This document shows positions 63,901 through 64,000 of a stretch of DNA of 64,000 nt, piece after piece (positions within the stretch are counted from its first letter, which is position 1; every line of letters begins with the position of its first letter). Source of the DNA: Buxus sempervirens. Taxonomy: Eukaryota > Streptophyta > Magnoliopsida > Buxales > Buxaceae. The notes beneath the pieces were generated by a model. The model was not told the origin of the DNA. It made no database searches and saw only the letters and a program-made list of their open reading frames with translations. The position numbers were made by a program, and so were the translations under genes. The DNA is taken from assembly GCA_947561395.2 (NCBI GenBank), contig OX387194.1:28840036-28904035 (forward strand). Direction: 5' to 3'.

Positions 63901-64000
63901 TCCCATCTAGTGATGTCCTTGGTGACCTGAGGGGCCCTCGGGTCCCTCCCCCTTGGACCCAGAATATGAGCCATTGTTTCCAACATGGACCCTATCGTGG
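8712..64000 (+). CDS. SS5: Starch synthase gene, SS5-like, partial at the 3' end (whole-gene span)
   Basis: Seven exons between 22826 and 49007, listed separately, join with consistent codon phases and GT-AG borders. They encode a GT5 starch-synthase core of about 325 residues. A candidate transit-peptide exon lies at 8712. The protein keeps K-V-G-G-L-G-D-V (ADP-glucose binding in the family), H-E-W-Q-T, T-I-H-N-M-E-Y and [12 protein letters not shown]. By recall the sequence is closer to plant SS5 (noncanonical, granule-initiation-related, lacking much of the GT1 half) than to SS4; [15 protein letters not shown] and S-G-W-L-S-S are SS5-like. No further exon is recognisable in 49008-64000, so the 3' end is beyond the window or lost. 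Expected location is the plastid stroma. The introns hold nearly all transposons in the window. No exon frameshift or stop is seen, so the gene looks intact. Confidence 0.75.
8853..9549. other. Start of intron 1, with a candidate small AAAAGCAA-rich repeat
   Basis: The stretch 9060-9290 is built of repeated AAAAGCAA / TTTTGCTT words and runs from GTTTGGTAATGC to TACCAAACGGAGGCTAAG. Its ends are inverted relative to each other (GTTTGGTAA against TTACCAAAC), as in a small nonautonomous transposon. I cannot see a clear target duplication. Confidence 0.35.
9560..11413 (+). mobile_element. 5'-truncated L1-type LINE
   Basis: The insertion is flanked by exact 10-bp copies of GGTTGACCAA at 9550-9559 and 11414-11423. 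It ends in an A-rich tail (ATGATCAAAAAAGAAAA), the signature of target-primed LINE insertion. It holds the C-terminal part of the reverse transcriptase, connection region and zf-RVT domain. Only the last third of ORF2 is present, so it was dead on arrival. It lies in intron 1 of the starch synthase in sense orientation. Confidence 0.9.
9570..11176 (+). pseudogene. LINE ORF2 remnant: reverse transcriptase C-terminus and zf-RVT
   Basis: The frame opens with a decayed L-R-Q-G-D-P-L-S-P motif, here L-R-E-V-D-P-L-S-P. The catalytic F-A-D-D reads F-A-D-N, losing a metal-binding aspartate. It continues L-Y-L-G-V-P-I-G and E-P-V-I-T-R-M to a stop at about 10190, resumes in V-L-G-I-K-N-L-Q (10239-10568), and after a break shows the zf-RVT region (10781-11176) with F-F-L-W-T-A, C-V-M-C and H-L-L-V-H-C. 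Multiple stops and frameshifts make it nonfunctional. Confidence 0.85.
11424..13060. other. Intron 1 sequence, nothing recognised
   Basis: AT-rich intronic DNA, including A-rich stretches at 12180-12560. No protein domain, terminal repeat or RNA gene is apparent. Confidence 0.4.
13067..13520. repeat. Long imperfect inverted repeat (foldback element)
   Basis: The left arm (about 13067-13275) and right arm (about 13290-13520) are reverse complements over most of their length, with a loop of roughly 15 bases near 13282. Well-matched parts are GACTTAAAATG against CATTTTAAGTC (13159 and 13402), AATTTAGCCCAATTT against AAATTGGGCTAAATTT, and ACATTTATTACTTAAAATC against its partner. Arms are rich in GAAATTTCG and TGGCGAAAT words, which recur at 33940-34250 and 58880-59060. 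It could be a foldback/MITE-like transposon or the source of a long RNA hairpin. Confidence 0.75.
13540..13572. repeat. Uninterrupted poly-G tract of 33 bases
   Basis: Thirty-three consecutive G on the + strand directly beside the foldback element. It explains a glycine run in one spurious frame. Its length in an assembly is unreliable. Confidence 0.9.
13573..15079. other. Intron 1 sequence, nothing recognised
   Basis: AT-rich sequence with no homology I can name. Open frames here (for example 14777-15010) have no domain and are followed by LINE sequence. Confidence 0.4.
15080..15850 (+). mobile_element. RTE-type LINE remnant, internally deleted
   Basis: Frames here match the endonuclease of plant RTE-like LINEs when frameshifts are allowed: [15 protein letters not shown] (family I-x-x-L-Q-E-T-K-W), [20 protein letters not shown] and I-G-G-Y-L-N-G-H (family G-G-D-F-N-G-H). 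After about 15620 it jumps to the extreme C-terminus, L-R-W-F-R-H-I-E near 15748 followed by R-P-I-D-A-P (family R-W-F-G-H-x-x-R-R-P). The reverse transcriptase between them is missing. Many stops; nonfunctional. Confidence 0.7.
15851..16002. other. Short spacer ending in target duplication GCAAG
   Basis: The last five bases (15998-16002, GCAAG) are repeated at 19764-19768 on the other side of the solo LTR. Confidence 0.7.
16291..16373 (-). other. Short acidic reading frame inside LTR member 2
   Basis: On the minus strand, after TTTTTTTTCAG, the frame reads [20 protein letters not shown], then E-D-Y-Y-R-P-W and TAG (16293-16291). It is open throughout. The start D and closing E-D-Y-Y-x-P-x-stop match the two related LTRs although the surrounding DNA is strongly diverged. 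An upstream exon would be needed to supply an ATG. Confidence 0.4.
16719..17075. repeat. Short tandem repeats of about 27 bases (GTGAGATTATTCATTCACT type)
   Basis: About five units of AAGTGAGATTAYTCATTCAYTGCC occur at 16719-16845, with another near 17050. They lie within the intron-like part of the solo LTR. Confidence 0.75.
18433..18444 (-). promoter_or_regulatory. TATA box of LTR member 2
   Basis: The minus strand reads GGCATATAAAAGGATG, followed by a purine-rich leader (AAAGGAGAAAGAAAGAG) as in plant LTR promoters. The minisatellite lies just upstream of it in U3. Confidence 0.5.
18480..19300. repeat. GGGGTACCTTAGGTATA minisatellite
   Basis: Roughly thirty degenerate units of 20-30 bases built on GGGGGTACCTTAGGTATA with variable linkers. 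A 29-base pure G run (18969-18997) interrupts it. It lies entirely in the U3 part of the solo LTR, upstream of its TATA box in the LTR's own orientation. Each unit carries the palindrome GGTACC. Confidence 0.9.
19769..20165 (-). pseudogene. Decayed C-terminal tail of a hAT transposase
   Basis: On the minus strand a broken frame reads [29 protein letters not shown]. This is the low-complexity Y/H/S/G tail seen after the dimerisation domain in the other hAT copies of this window. It continues the hAT remnant at 20960-22320, from which an inserted segment separates it. Confidence 0.4.
20166..20957 (+). mobile_element. Unclassified insertion with complementary purine and pyrimidine tracts
   Basis: It splits the hAT remnant. 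TTTAAAA occurs near both edges (about 20171 and 20950), a possible target duplication. It starts with GGGCCCATATCGGCCGAG and ends near GGTGTCGGCCGAG. A purine-only stretch (20280-20400, GAAGAAGAGGAGGAG type) is followed about 110 bases later by a pyrimidine-only stretch (20505-20590), so the RNA could form a long hairpin. Several overlapping K/R/E-rich frames are by-products of this composition. LTR-like or nonautonomous nature is undecided. Confidence 0.35.
20960..22320 (-). pseudogene. hAT transposase remnant (dimerisation domain region)
   Basis: Minus-strand frames with stops give the hAT C-terminal half: [10 protein letters not shown] near 22070, R-W-E-K-Q-L-H-like G-E-A-V-A and F-F-F-T-Y-S-E near 22170, [13 protein letters not shown] and S-S-S-C-K-C-N at about 21620-21680 (family C-E-R-N-W-S), then H-T-K-A-H-N-R-L and L-V-F-M-H-Y-N-L. 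An Asp-rich stretch (21180-21290) matches the acidic linker in the better preserved copy at 60003. Strongly decayed. It lies in intron 1. Confidence 0.65.
22321..22825. other. End of intron 1 with branch/acceptor region
   Basis: AT-rich intron sequence with an A-run at 22730-22743 and a pyrimidine tract CCTGTTTCCTTTCTACTTGCAG ending at 22825, a good acceptor. Confidence 0.5.
22826..23348 (+). CDS. SS5: SS5-like starch synthase exon: linker and start of GT5 domain
   Basis: The exon opens after TTGCAG and closes at ATGCAG/GTCAGT. It encodes R-G-T-K-K-Q-G-R..., a tryptophan-containing linker ([16 protein letters not shown]), then the GT5 fold: [20 protein letters not shown] (lysine codon at 23025), [21 protein letters not shown] and [12 protein letters not shown]-x-G-G-L binds ADP-glucose in starch and glycogen synthases. 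The exon ends in phase 0. An alternative acceptor at 22838 would shorten it by 13 bases. Confidence 0.9.
23816..23914 (+). CDS. SS5: SS5-like starch synthase exon: H-E-W-Q-T motif
   Basis: Bordered by GGCAG (23815) and AAG/GTATTT, this 99-base exon encodes [20 protein letters not shown] and L-L-Y-W-D-M-Y. H-x-W-Q-T is conserved in plant starch synthases near the glucan-facing side of the GT5 domain. Phase 0 at both ends, matching its neighbours. Confidence 0.92.
24014..24066 (+). CDS. SS5: SS5-like starch synthase exon: T-I-H-N-M-E-Y motif
   Basis: A 53-base exon between TTATAG (24013) and GCAG/GTAAAT. It encodes [17 protein letters not shown] plus two bases of the next codon. T-x-H-N-x-x-Y-Q/Y-G is a core GT5 motif. 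The next exon supplies the missing base. Confidence 0.9.
24067..24600. other. Start of a 3.3-kb intron, nothing recognised
   Basis: AT-rich intron sequence without repeats or domains that I can identify. Confidence 0.4.
24605..24795 (-). repeat. tRNA-derived SINE-like repeat
   Basis: On the minus strand the sequence starts GGGTTGCTCGGTAAAGGAGAG, with an A-box-like part, and has GGGTTCAAAACCTCC, a good B box, about 60 bases later. This spacing suits an internal RNA polymerase III promoter of a tRNA-derived SINE. No tRNA cloverleaf or 3' tail is obvious, so the boundaries are approximate. Confidence 0.45.
25330..25740. repeat. Degenerate GATATATCG / AAGGTTTTAAATAT repeats
   Basis: Words such as TATCATTAGATATAT, GATATATCG and ATTTAAAACCATG recur five or six times at uneven spacing, with short inverted matches. 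The layout resembles the GAAATTTCG foldback repeats elsewhere in the window, but I cannot define ends. Confidence 0.4.
25741..26212. repeat. Tandem duplication of a 238-bp segment
   Basis: Copy 1 (25741-25978) and copy 2 (25979-26212) are head to tail and nearly identical, differing at a handful of positions (GAAATCTTTCC against GAAAATTTTCC, CTGCGTTAGG against CTGCATTAGG). High identity points to a recent duplication. It lies in an intron and includes no exon. Confidence 0.92.
26213..27334. other. Intron sequence, nothing recognised
   Basis: AT-rich intron DNA up to the GTGGCAG acceptor at 27334. No domain or terminal repeats seen. Confidence 0.4.
27335..27392 (+). CDS. SS5: SS5-like starch synthase exon: short S-G-L-D exon
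   Basis: A 58-base exon between GGTGGCAG and AAG/GTGAAC. It completes the codon begun at 24066 and encodes [19 protein letters not shown]. It matches the variable loop after the T-x-H-N motif (S-C-G-L-D in SS4). Ends in phase 0. Confidence 0.85.
27758..28869. mobile_element. PIF/Harbinger-like nonautonomous DNA transposon (Tourist type)
   Basis: Ends are terminal inverted repeats: GGCTCCGATTGGTTC at 27758 and GAACCAATCGGGGCC at 28869 (one mismatch in 15). A flanking TTA duplication (27755-27757 and 28870-28872) is the 3-bp target typical of PIF/Harbinger elements. Subterminal AATTGGAATTGG / CCAATTCCAATTC words are also inverted. It is 1112 bp with no transposase. The interior contains repeated GAAGA-GAGAGA-GGTTGCTG segments (28270-28530). 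Confidence 0.85.
28270..28530. repeat. Tandem repeats inside the Harbinger-like element
   Basis: Four units of about 55-60 bases share CATATTTAGAAGA..GGAA..AGAGAGA..GAGGTTGCTGGAAAAAAA. This is a local tandem amplification within the MITE. Confidence 0.75.
28880..29210 (-). pseudogene. Fragment of a hAT transposase C-terminal tail
   Basis: The minus strand reads D-Q-D-Q-Y-E plus [22 protein letters not shown], preceded by a Y-Y-P-P-H-P-P-P stretch. This resembles the tails at 57158 (Y-K-H-Y-V-R-E-Y...W-Q-H-Y) and 59365 (Q-Y-E-Y-H-V-R-L). Only the tail is present and it is interrupted. It sits directly beside the Harbinger-like element. Confidence 0.5.
29211..30562. other. Intron sequence, nothing recognised
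   Basis: AT-rich intron DNA. The block GGTTTAACATTTTTAAGG... ACTTGAACCAATTGACAC (29750-30000) has repeated GGTTTGGTTGGTTT words but no definable element. Confidence 0.35.
30563..30645 (+). CDS. SS5: SS5-like starch synthase exon: G-G-I-V-Y-S-N motif
   Basis: An 83-base exon between CTACAG and GT/GTAAGT. It encodes [18 protein letters not shown] and G-G-I-V-Y-S-N-A-I plus two bases. L-L-K-G-G-I/A-V-Y/F-S-N is conserved in starch synthases. The phase-2 end fits the next exon, which starts with one base. Confidence 0.9.
30920..31250 (+). mobile_element. RTE-type LINE endonuclease fragment
   Basis: With frameshifts the + strand gives [29 protein letters not shown] and R-N-A-I-R-E-I. This parallels the plant RTE endonuclease order (G-D-L-N-G-H-V-G, G-Y-x-x-V-H-G-G-x-G-F). 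It is the same region of the same LINE type as 15080-15850. Heavily decayed, with no reverse transcriptase nearby. Confidence 0.6.
31251..32275. other. Intron sequence, nothing firm
   Basis: Open frames (31422-31610, 31717-31899, 31926-32141) show no recognisable domain. They may be further decayed LINE sequence. Confidence 0.3.
32279..32990. mobile_element. Harbinger/Tourist-like MITE with a (TGG)n core
   Basis: Long terminal inverted repeats: GGCTGTGTTTGGAGCCTTGG at 32279 and its near-perfect complement ending CCAAACACAACC at 32990. They extend over 40 bases through GATTTGGGGAGAAAAGAAAAGAAA. Flanks are TTG and TTA, a possible 3-bp TWA-type target with one change. The interior is dominated by a GGT/GTGGTGG array (32440-32815). 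There is no transposase. Confidence 0.8.
32440..32815. repeat. GGT-rich low-complexity array
   Basis: About 375 bases made almost only of GGTGGTGG, GGTGGGTGG and GATGGTGG words with no T- or C-runs. It explains the G/V-rich spurious frame at 32591. The strand asymmetry is extreme, and G-quadruplex formation is plausible. Confidence 0.9.
33195..33272 (+). CDS. SS5: SS5-like starch synthase exon: V-S-S-T-Y-L-K-E motif
   Basis: A 78-base exon between TTTTCAG (33194) and AA/GTAAGC. It encodes [20 protein letters not shown] and M-T-N-H-N, with a V completed at the start and a K shared with the next exon. It matches V-T-T-V-S-P-T-Y-A-x-E of the family. The next exon is 15.7 kb away. Confidence 0.9.
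33273..33900. other. Start of a 15.7-kb intron, nothing recognised
   Basis: AT-rich intron sequence with one G-rich stretch (GGGGGGTGGGGGAGGCG, about 33630). Confidence 0.35.
33930..34255. repeat. GAAATTTCG-type foldback repeat, second copy
   Basis: The left half (GGAAATTCCGCATTTCACTG, GGGGAAATTTCACTG, 33940-34030) and right half (GGGGAAATTTTGCC, TTTCACCGAAATTAGGG, GGTTTCCCCAGACATTTCG, 34130-34215) are built from the same GAAATTTC-GG words and pair imperfectly. The word set is shared with 13020-13520 and 58880-59060. Ends are not sharply defined. Confidence 0.5.
34256..34545 (+). pseudogene. Possible hAT transposase N-terminal (BED finger) fragment
   Basis: A + strand frame near 34470-34515 reads [11 protein letters not shown], like the BED-type zinc finger that starts many plant hAT transposases. 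The partner histidines are not visible and frames are broken. It adjoins the foldback repeat, an arrangement also seen near the hAT at 59164. Confidence 0.3.
34546..34861. other. Spacer before the LINE poly-A, nothing recognised
   Basis: AT-rich sequence ending GGGTTATAACCCAACTA at the 3' end of the minus-strand LINE. The palindrome GGGTTATAACCC lies at 34846-34857. Confidence 0.35.
35295..36552 (-). pseudogene. LINE ORF2, 3' part: RT thumb/connection and zf-RVT
   Basis: On the minus strand from 36552: [29 protein letters not shown] and F-L-W-E-G-G-G, then a frameshift near 36280. A 308-codon frame (36276-35350) follows with [32 protein letters not shown] and V-V-W-F-I. The following W-M-E-R-N-S-R-I-F has its tryptophan turned into a stop at 35350. 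It continues the frame interrupted at 39070 ([11 protein letters not shown]). Confidence 0.85.
36939..37024 (-). other. Short acidic reading frame inside LTR member 3
   Basis: On the minus strand, after TTTTTTTCAG, the frame reads [20 protein letters not shown], then E-D-Y-Y-Y-P-E and TGA (36941-36939). It is open, acidic and ends like the frames in the other two LTRs. It has no ATG of its own and would need an upstream exon. Confidence 0.4.
38812..38822 (-). promoter_or_regulatory. TATA box of LTR member 3
   Basis: The minus strand reads GGTATATAAGTG, followed about 100-150 bases on by the purine-rich GAAGAAGAAGAAGAGAAG leader. There is no ATG between it and the donor-like site near 38588. 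Confidence 0.5.
39070..39455 (-). pseudogene. LINE ORF2, reverse transcriptase palm fragment
   Basis: The minus-strand frame starts in [10 protein letters not shown], then R-G-L-I-K-G-F-K-V, the intact catalytic F-A-D-D ([10 protein letters not shown]), [10 protein letters not shown] and [11 protein letters not shown], where the solo LTR interrupts. The fingers and first palm motifs upstream of Q-G-D-P are deleted. Confidence 0.88.
39463..40430 (-). pseudogene. LINE ORF2, AP-like endonuclease domain
   Basis: The minus strand gives [13 protein letters not shown] (broken by a stop), then a 277-codon frame with [21 protein letters not shown] and S-D-H-S-P-L-V-L. These are the ExxK/E, G-D-F-N and S-D-H catalytic landmarks of L1 endonucleases, which nick target DNA. 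It ends in the linker [10 protein letters not shown] just before the deletion junction at about 39455. Confidence 0.88.
40431..43176 (-). pseudogene. LINE ORF1 region (RNA-binding/nucleic-acid chaperone type)
   Basis: Several minus-strand frames (43176-42319 and pieces to 40428) cover a protein of the plant L1 ORF1 type. An N-terminal [17 protein letters not shown] segment resembles DUF4283-like domains, followed by a W-rich stretch and a long polar Ser/Pro/Gly-rich C-terminal part. Frames shift several times, so no intact ORF1 remains. Frames on the opposite strand are shadows. Domain naming is by recall. Confidence 0.6.
43373..45183 (+). mobile_element. 5'-truncated L1-type LINE, same family as the split LINE
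   Basis: Exact 10-bp duplications ACAAATTTGT flank it (43363-43372 and 45184-45193), and it ends AAAAGAAAGAAAAA. It begins within the reverse transcriptase ([10 protein letters not shown]) and runs to the zf-RVT end. Protein and DNA are close to the minus-strand LINE at 34862 ([29 protein letters not shown]). It lies immediately beyond that LINE's 5' end in the opposite orientation. Confidence 0.92.
43385..44745 (+). pseudogene. LINE ORF2 3' part (RT thumb, connection, zf-RVT)
   Basis: It reads [32 protein letters not shown], a stop near 43977, [32 protein letters not shown] and [12 protein letters not shown]. Three or more stops/frameshifts. The final W-M-E-x-N tryptophan, lost in the sister copy, is retained here. 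Confidence 0.85.
45194..46904. other. Intron sequence, nothing recognised
   Basis: AT-rich intron DNA. 46300-46900 has many AACTAACTAATTA and TTTAATAATTACC words, a low-complexity region without sharp ends. Confidence 0.35.
46905..47055 (+). repeat. Au-type SINE (5'-truncated)
   Basis: It reads AGGTCACGGGTTCAAGTC (B box GGTTCAAGTC), then AAATAGCCTCCTTGC, GCATACATTAGACTCTTCCC, AGACCCCCTCGCAGTGG and GGAGCCTCGTGCATTGGGCT. These are the ordered landmarks of the tRNA-derived Au SINE family widespread in angiosperms (by recall). The A-box half is missing or too diverged to see. Confidence 0.8.
47056..47998. other. Intron sequence, nothing recognised
   Basis: AT-rich. Between 47330 and 47760 CAAGAACTCA/ATCAAGAA-type words recur irregularly (ATCAAGAACTC, CAAGAACTCA), a degenerate simple repeat. 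Confidence 0.35.
47999..48301 (+). mobile_element. TRIM (terminal-repeat retrotransposon in miniature), complete
   Basis: Two 89-bp terminal direct repeats (47999-48087 and 48213-48301) each start TGTTGARATAT and end GTTTAACA. A target duplication TTTTA lies on both sides (47994-47998 and 48302-48306). Directly after the left repeat is TGCTATTAGATCAAG, close to the initiator-Met tRNA primer-binding site TGGTATCAGAGC. Directly before the right repeat is GTGTGGGGGAG, a polypurine tract. The interior is only 125 bp and noncoding. It lies 626 bases before the last visible exon. Confidence 0.93.
48088..48102 (+). other. Primer-binding site of the TRIM
   Basis: TGCTATTAGATCAAG starts at the base after the left LTR. 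It differs from the plant iMet-tRNA-complementary TGGTATCAGAGCAAG at three positions. Confidence 0.7.
48302..48927. other. Intron end with (CA)n microsatellite and acceptor
   Basis: A (CA)11-type run at about 48635-48657 and T-rich sequence at 48760-48815. The acceptor CTCTGTAG ends at 48927. Confidence 0.5.
48928..49007 (+). CDS. SS5: SS5-like starch synthase exon: I-L-N-G-I-D-T motif (last visible exon)
   Basis: An 80-base exon after TCTGTAG, ending CATG/GTAATA. It encodes [20 protein letters not shown] plus L-P-E-K-F-H. I-L-N-G-I-D-x-x-x-W-N-P is the hinge motif before the GT1 half. It ends in phase 1. Reading through gives a stop four codons later, but the donor-like GTAATA and the family structure argue for splicing to an exon outside the window. 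Confidence 0.9.
49008..51380. other. Intron sequence, nothing recognised
   Basis: AT-rich, no definable element. I looked for the next starch-synthase exon (family landmark L-Q-G-K-x-x-N-K, then C-I-T-R-L-V-P-Q-K-G) here and through the rest of the window and did not find it. Confidence 0.4.
51381..52870 (+). repeat. Probable decayed LTR-like repeat
   Basis: The part 52460-52870 has features of a copia-type U5: GAAGAACTCTTTGGAGG, GATCAAGCCACTAAGACTCGATC, a run through GGGGTGGTCGGCTTAAGAG, then ACCCGAGGTTTTGCC. No clear TG..CA ends, target duplication or internal domain was found, so the assignment is weak. Confidence 0.3.
52170..52300. repeat. Imperfect tandem repeat, period about 72
   Basis: TTYRACTGCACCYTGYRCRCCAC and TGGGRATTYGGYRCAAGC occur twice (from about 52177 and 52249), head to tail. 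Confidence 0.7.
52871..53339. other. Intron sequence, nothing recognised
   Basis: AT-rich, no repeats or domains identified. Confidence 0.35.
53340..53505 (-). repeat. tRNA-derived SINE-like repeat
   Basis: On the minus strand GGGTTAGTGTGATGGTAAGAG gives an A-box-like segment. GGTTTGACTCTAAG, 40-50 bases later, fits a B box. CTCGGCCTGCCAGCTTGAGA between them has an anticodon-arm look. The following ATTCACCCCTCCTAAGAG may be the SINE body. No intact tRNA gene is claimed. Confidence 0.5.
53506..54104. other. Intron sequence with simple repeats
   Basis: (TAA)n then GGTGGTGATGATGAT at 53601-53636 and (CT)11 at 53739-53761. Otherwise nothing recognised. Confidence 0.5.
54105..54421 (-). mobile_element. 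Probable 3' LTR of the truncated copia element
   Basis: It follows the polypurine tract, starts TATTACAACATGAAG on the minus strand (TG changed to TA) and ends CAGAATTTCA near 54105. A TATA-like GTATATATTATC lies inside it. Boundaries are inferred from one copy only. Confidence 0.5.
54430..56840 (-). pseudogene. Copia pol remnant: integrase end, RT and RNase H
   Basis: Minus-strand landmarks in order: [11 protein letters not shown] (integrase, 56839), F-G-C-L-C-F-A and [11 protein letters not shown], a low-complexity Pro/Ser linker with duplicated segments (56180-56340), [10 protein letters not shown] and Q-L-D-V-N-N-A-F (55640), [34 protein letters not shown] and [13 protein letters not shown] (54760), and D-I-F-T-K-A-L (54500). 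At least three frameshifts. Dead. Confidence 0.88.
56170..56340. repeat. Tandem duplication of about 85 bp in the copia linker
   Basis: GGGATTGATGTGGAAGGTTGAGAAGAAG...AGTTAGCAATA occurs twice (about 56177 and 56267), each followed by AGGYGATGGAGAA. It repeats a Pro/Ser/Leu-rich peptide in the linker between integrase and reverse transcriptase. Confidence 0.75.
56886..57157. other. Spacer, nothing recognised
   Basis: AT-rich sequence between the copia break and the hAT tail. Confidence 0.35.
57158..58510 (-). pseudogene. hAT transposase C-terminal part, copy A (dimerisation domain and tail)
   Basis: On the minus strand from 58510, after an acceptor-like [32 protein letters not shown] then W changed to stop (family C-E-R-N-W-S), [16 protein letters not shown]. 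An acidic linker (N-P-F-T-E-W, M-D-E-P, G-I-D-V-D-V) follows, then a broken low-complexity region and a 160-codon Ser/Tyr/Gly-rich tail (57640-57158). It parallels copy B (59164-61227) domain by domain. Upstream exons are missing. Confidence 0.75.
58511..59163. repeat. Mixed repeat fragments: GC-rich LTR-like block and GAAATTTCG-type block
   Basis: The stretch 58735-58870 has GGGCGCTCAAGCC-, GGGCGCTATATCGAGC- type words, like the GC-rich block of LTR member 1 (960-1220). The stretch 58880-59060 has GGCATGCC, AACGAAATATC and GTGAAATTTCGACCGAAATC words, like the foldback repeat at 13067-13520. No ends are definable. Confidence 0.4.
59164..61222 (-). mobile_element. hAT transposon, copy B, C-terminal portion with introns
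   Basis: It is a hAT transposase read on the minus strand, continuing beyond the copia insertion (61228-63985) into 63991-64000. GT-AG introns are still recognisable, so it is younger than the other hAT pieces. Terminal inverted repeats were not identified, and the 5' part of the element is outside the window. Confidence 0.75.
59290..61222 (-). pseudogene. hAT transposase (copy B): catalytic-core end, dimerisation domain, acidic linker, tail
   Basis: From the 5' side: [10 protein letters not shown] (61215), L-H-L-A / [10 protein letters not shown] joined across a GTAAGT...ATACAG intron (about 61098-61015), F-G-N-E, then [11 protein letters not shown] after another intron ending TTCCAG. The dimerisation domain follows (60600-60440): [14 protein letters not shown] and S-S-A-Y-E-R-N-W-S, where the usual C-E-R-N-W-S cysteine is Y. 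Then come a linker ending in a D/E run (60070-60003) and a Tyr/Pro/Gly-rich tail (59890-59365). One frameshift (near 61130) and several tail stops make activity unlikely. Confidence 0.75.
61228..61617 (-). mobile_element. 3' LTR of the nested copia element
   Basis: A 390-bp LTR bounded by TGTTGG...CAACA inverted ends. It contains a 27-base pure C run (61457-61483) and a 58-bp head-to-tail duplication of GGTCCCTCCCCCTTGGACCC...TTTCCAACA, ending at 61559 and 61617. Its sequence matches the solo LTR at 7545-7798. Confidence 0.88.
61717..63110 (-). pseudogene. Copia reverse transcriptase and RNase H, nearly intact frame
   Basis: A 489-codon frame, of which about 460 are true pol: [32 protein letters not shown], the catalytic [17 protein letters not shown], then RNase [11 protein letters not shown] (family D-S-D, second residue changed), [17 protein letters not shown] and H-A-R-T-K-H-I-D. 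It ends D-M-L-T-K-S-V-P-T before the 3' LTR. The first ~30 codons are out of frame with the upstream piece (frameshift near 63110). The preserved RT suggests recent insertion, but the element cannot be autonomous. Confidence 0.92.
63080..63925 (-). pseudogene. Copia integrase C-terminal end and RT N-terminus, frameshifted
   Basis: Minus-strand order: S-P-R-T-S-L-D-G, then [12 protein letters not shown] (63890), [30 protein letters not shown] (63700), a frameshift near 63580, [11 protein letters not shown], a linker, and W-V-F-K-R-K before the next frameshift at about 63110. The S-P-R-T-S-L-D-G segment occurs twice; the outer copy is a misplaced duplicate at the deletion junction. Confidence 0.85.
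63929..63985 (-). mobile_element. 57-bp stub of the 5' LTR of the nested copia element
   Basis: On the minus strand it starts TGTTGGAAACAATGGCTCAT at 63985 and follows the 3' LTR sequence through GGACCCGAGGG to about 63929, where it breaks into pol sequence. The adjacent TGGAC (63986-63990) is the target duplication. Confidence 0.88.
63986..64000 (-). mobile_element. Continuation of hAT copy B beyond the copia insertion
   Basis: TGGAC plus CCTATCGTGG joins to the hAT sequence left of 61228. The interrupted transposon therefore continues past the window edge. Confidence 0.6.

Larger units (their letters stand above)
61228..63985 (-). mobile_element. Internally deleted Ty1/copia element inserted in the hAT, both ends present
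   Basis: It starts TGTTGAGAATCGTGC (61228) and ends TTTCCAACA (63985), with exact 5-bp duplications TGGAC at 61223-61227 and 63986-63990. Without it the hAT sequence is continuous. On the minus strand it has the first 57 bases of a 5' LTR (63985-63929), a jump straight into late integrase, reverse transcriptase, RNase H, a polypurine tract (about 61618-61630) and a full 3' LTR (61617-61228). The rest of the 5' LTR, PBS, gag, protease and most of integrase are absent. Tork/TNT1-like by RNase H motifs (inference). Confidence 0.93.

Overview
The window looks like nuclear DNA of a flowering plant. It is AT-rich, has GT-AG introns, carries one plastid-type starch synthase gene, and the rest is almost all plant transposable elements: Ty3/gypsy and Ty1/copia retrotransposons, L1-type and RTE-type LINEs, hAT transposons, Harbinger-like MITEs, an Au-type SINE and a TRIM. 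I cannot name the species. There is no sign of bacterial, organellar or viral genome sequence, and no CRISPR array.

The only host gene I can support is a starch synthase on the + strand, closest by recall to the non-canonical SS5 class. Seven exons between 22826 and 49007 join in frame through GT-AG introns and encode the GT5 starch-synthase core from just before the K-V-G-G-L ADP-glucose motif to I-L-N-G-I-D-T. A candidate first exon with a transit-peptide-like N-terminus lies at 8712-8852. Two introns are near 15 kb or longer, and the 3' end of the gene lies outside the window, so the gene exceeds 40 kb.

Layout. 1-7.8 kb: upstream repeats (end of a large gypsy-type LTR inside a Tat/Ogre-like LTR, a further LTR at 6.0-7.0 kb, a small copia solo LTR at 7.5-7.8 kb). 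8.7 kb: putative exon 1. 9.5-22.8 kb, intron 1: truncated LINE, foldback element, RTE remnant, 3.76-kb solo LTR and hAT remnant. 22.8-33.3 kb: exon cluster with MITEs, a 238-bp tandem duplication and a SINE-like repeat. 33.3-48.9 kb, giant intron: an L1-type LINE split by a 2.5-kb solo LTR, a second LINE, an Au SINE and a TRIM. 49-64 kb, last visible intron: decayed copia element, two hAT elements, and a deleted copia element inserted into one of them.

Several insertions are resolved by exact target-site duplications read directly from the sequence: GCAAG around 16003-19763, GACAT around 36553-39064, TGGAC around 61228-63985, TTTTA around 47999-48301, ten-base repeats around LINEs at 9560 and 43373, and TTA around 27758-28869.

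The most unusual signal is that three divergent large LTRs (1-2472, 16003-19763, 36553-39064) share an internal layout. Each has a purine-rich leader (two with a clear TATA box), a splice-donor-like site in at least two, a pyrimidine tract plus CAG acceptor-like site, and a short acidic reading frame ending E-D-Y-Y-x-P-x-stop. This may be a spliced small exon carried inside the LTR of this family.
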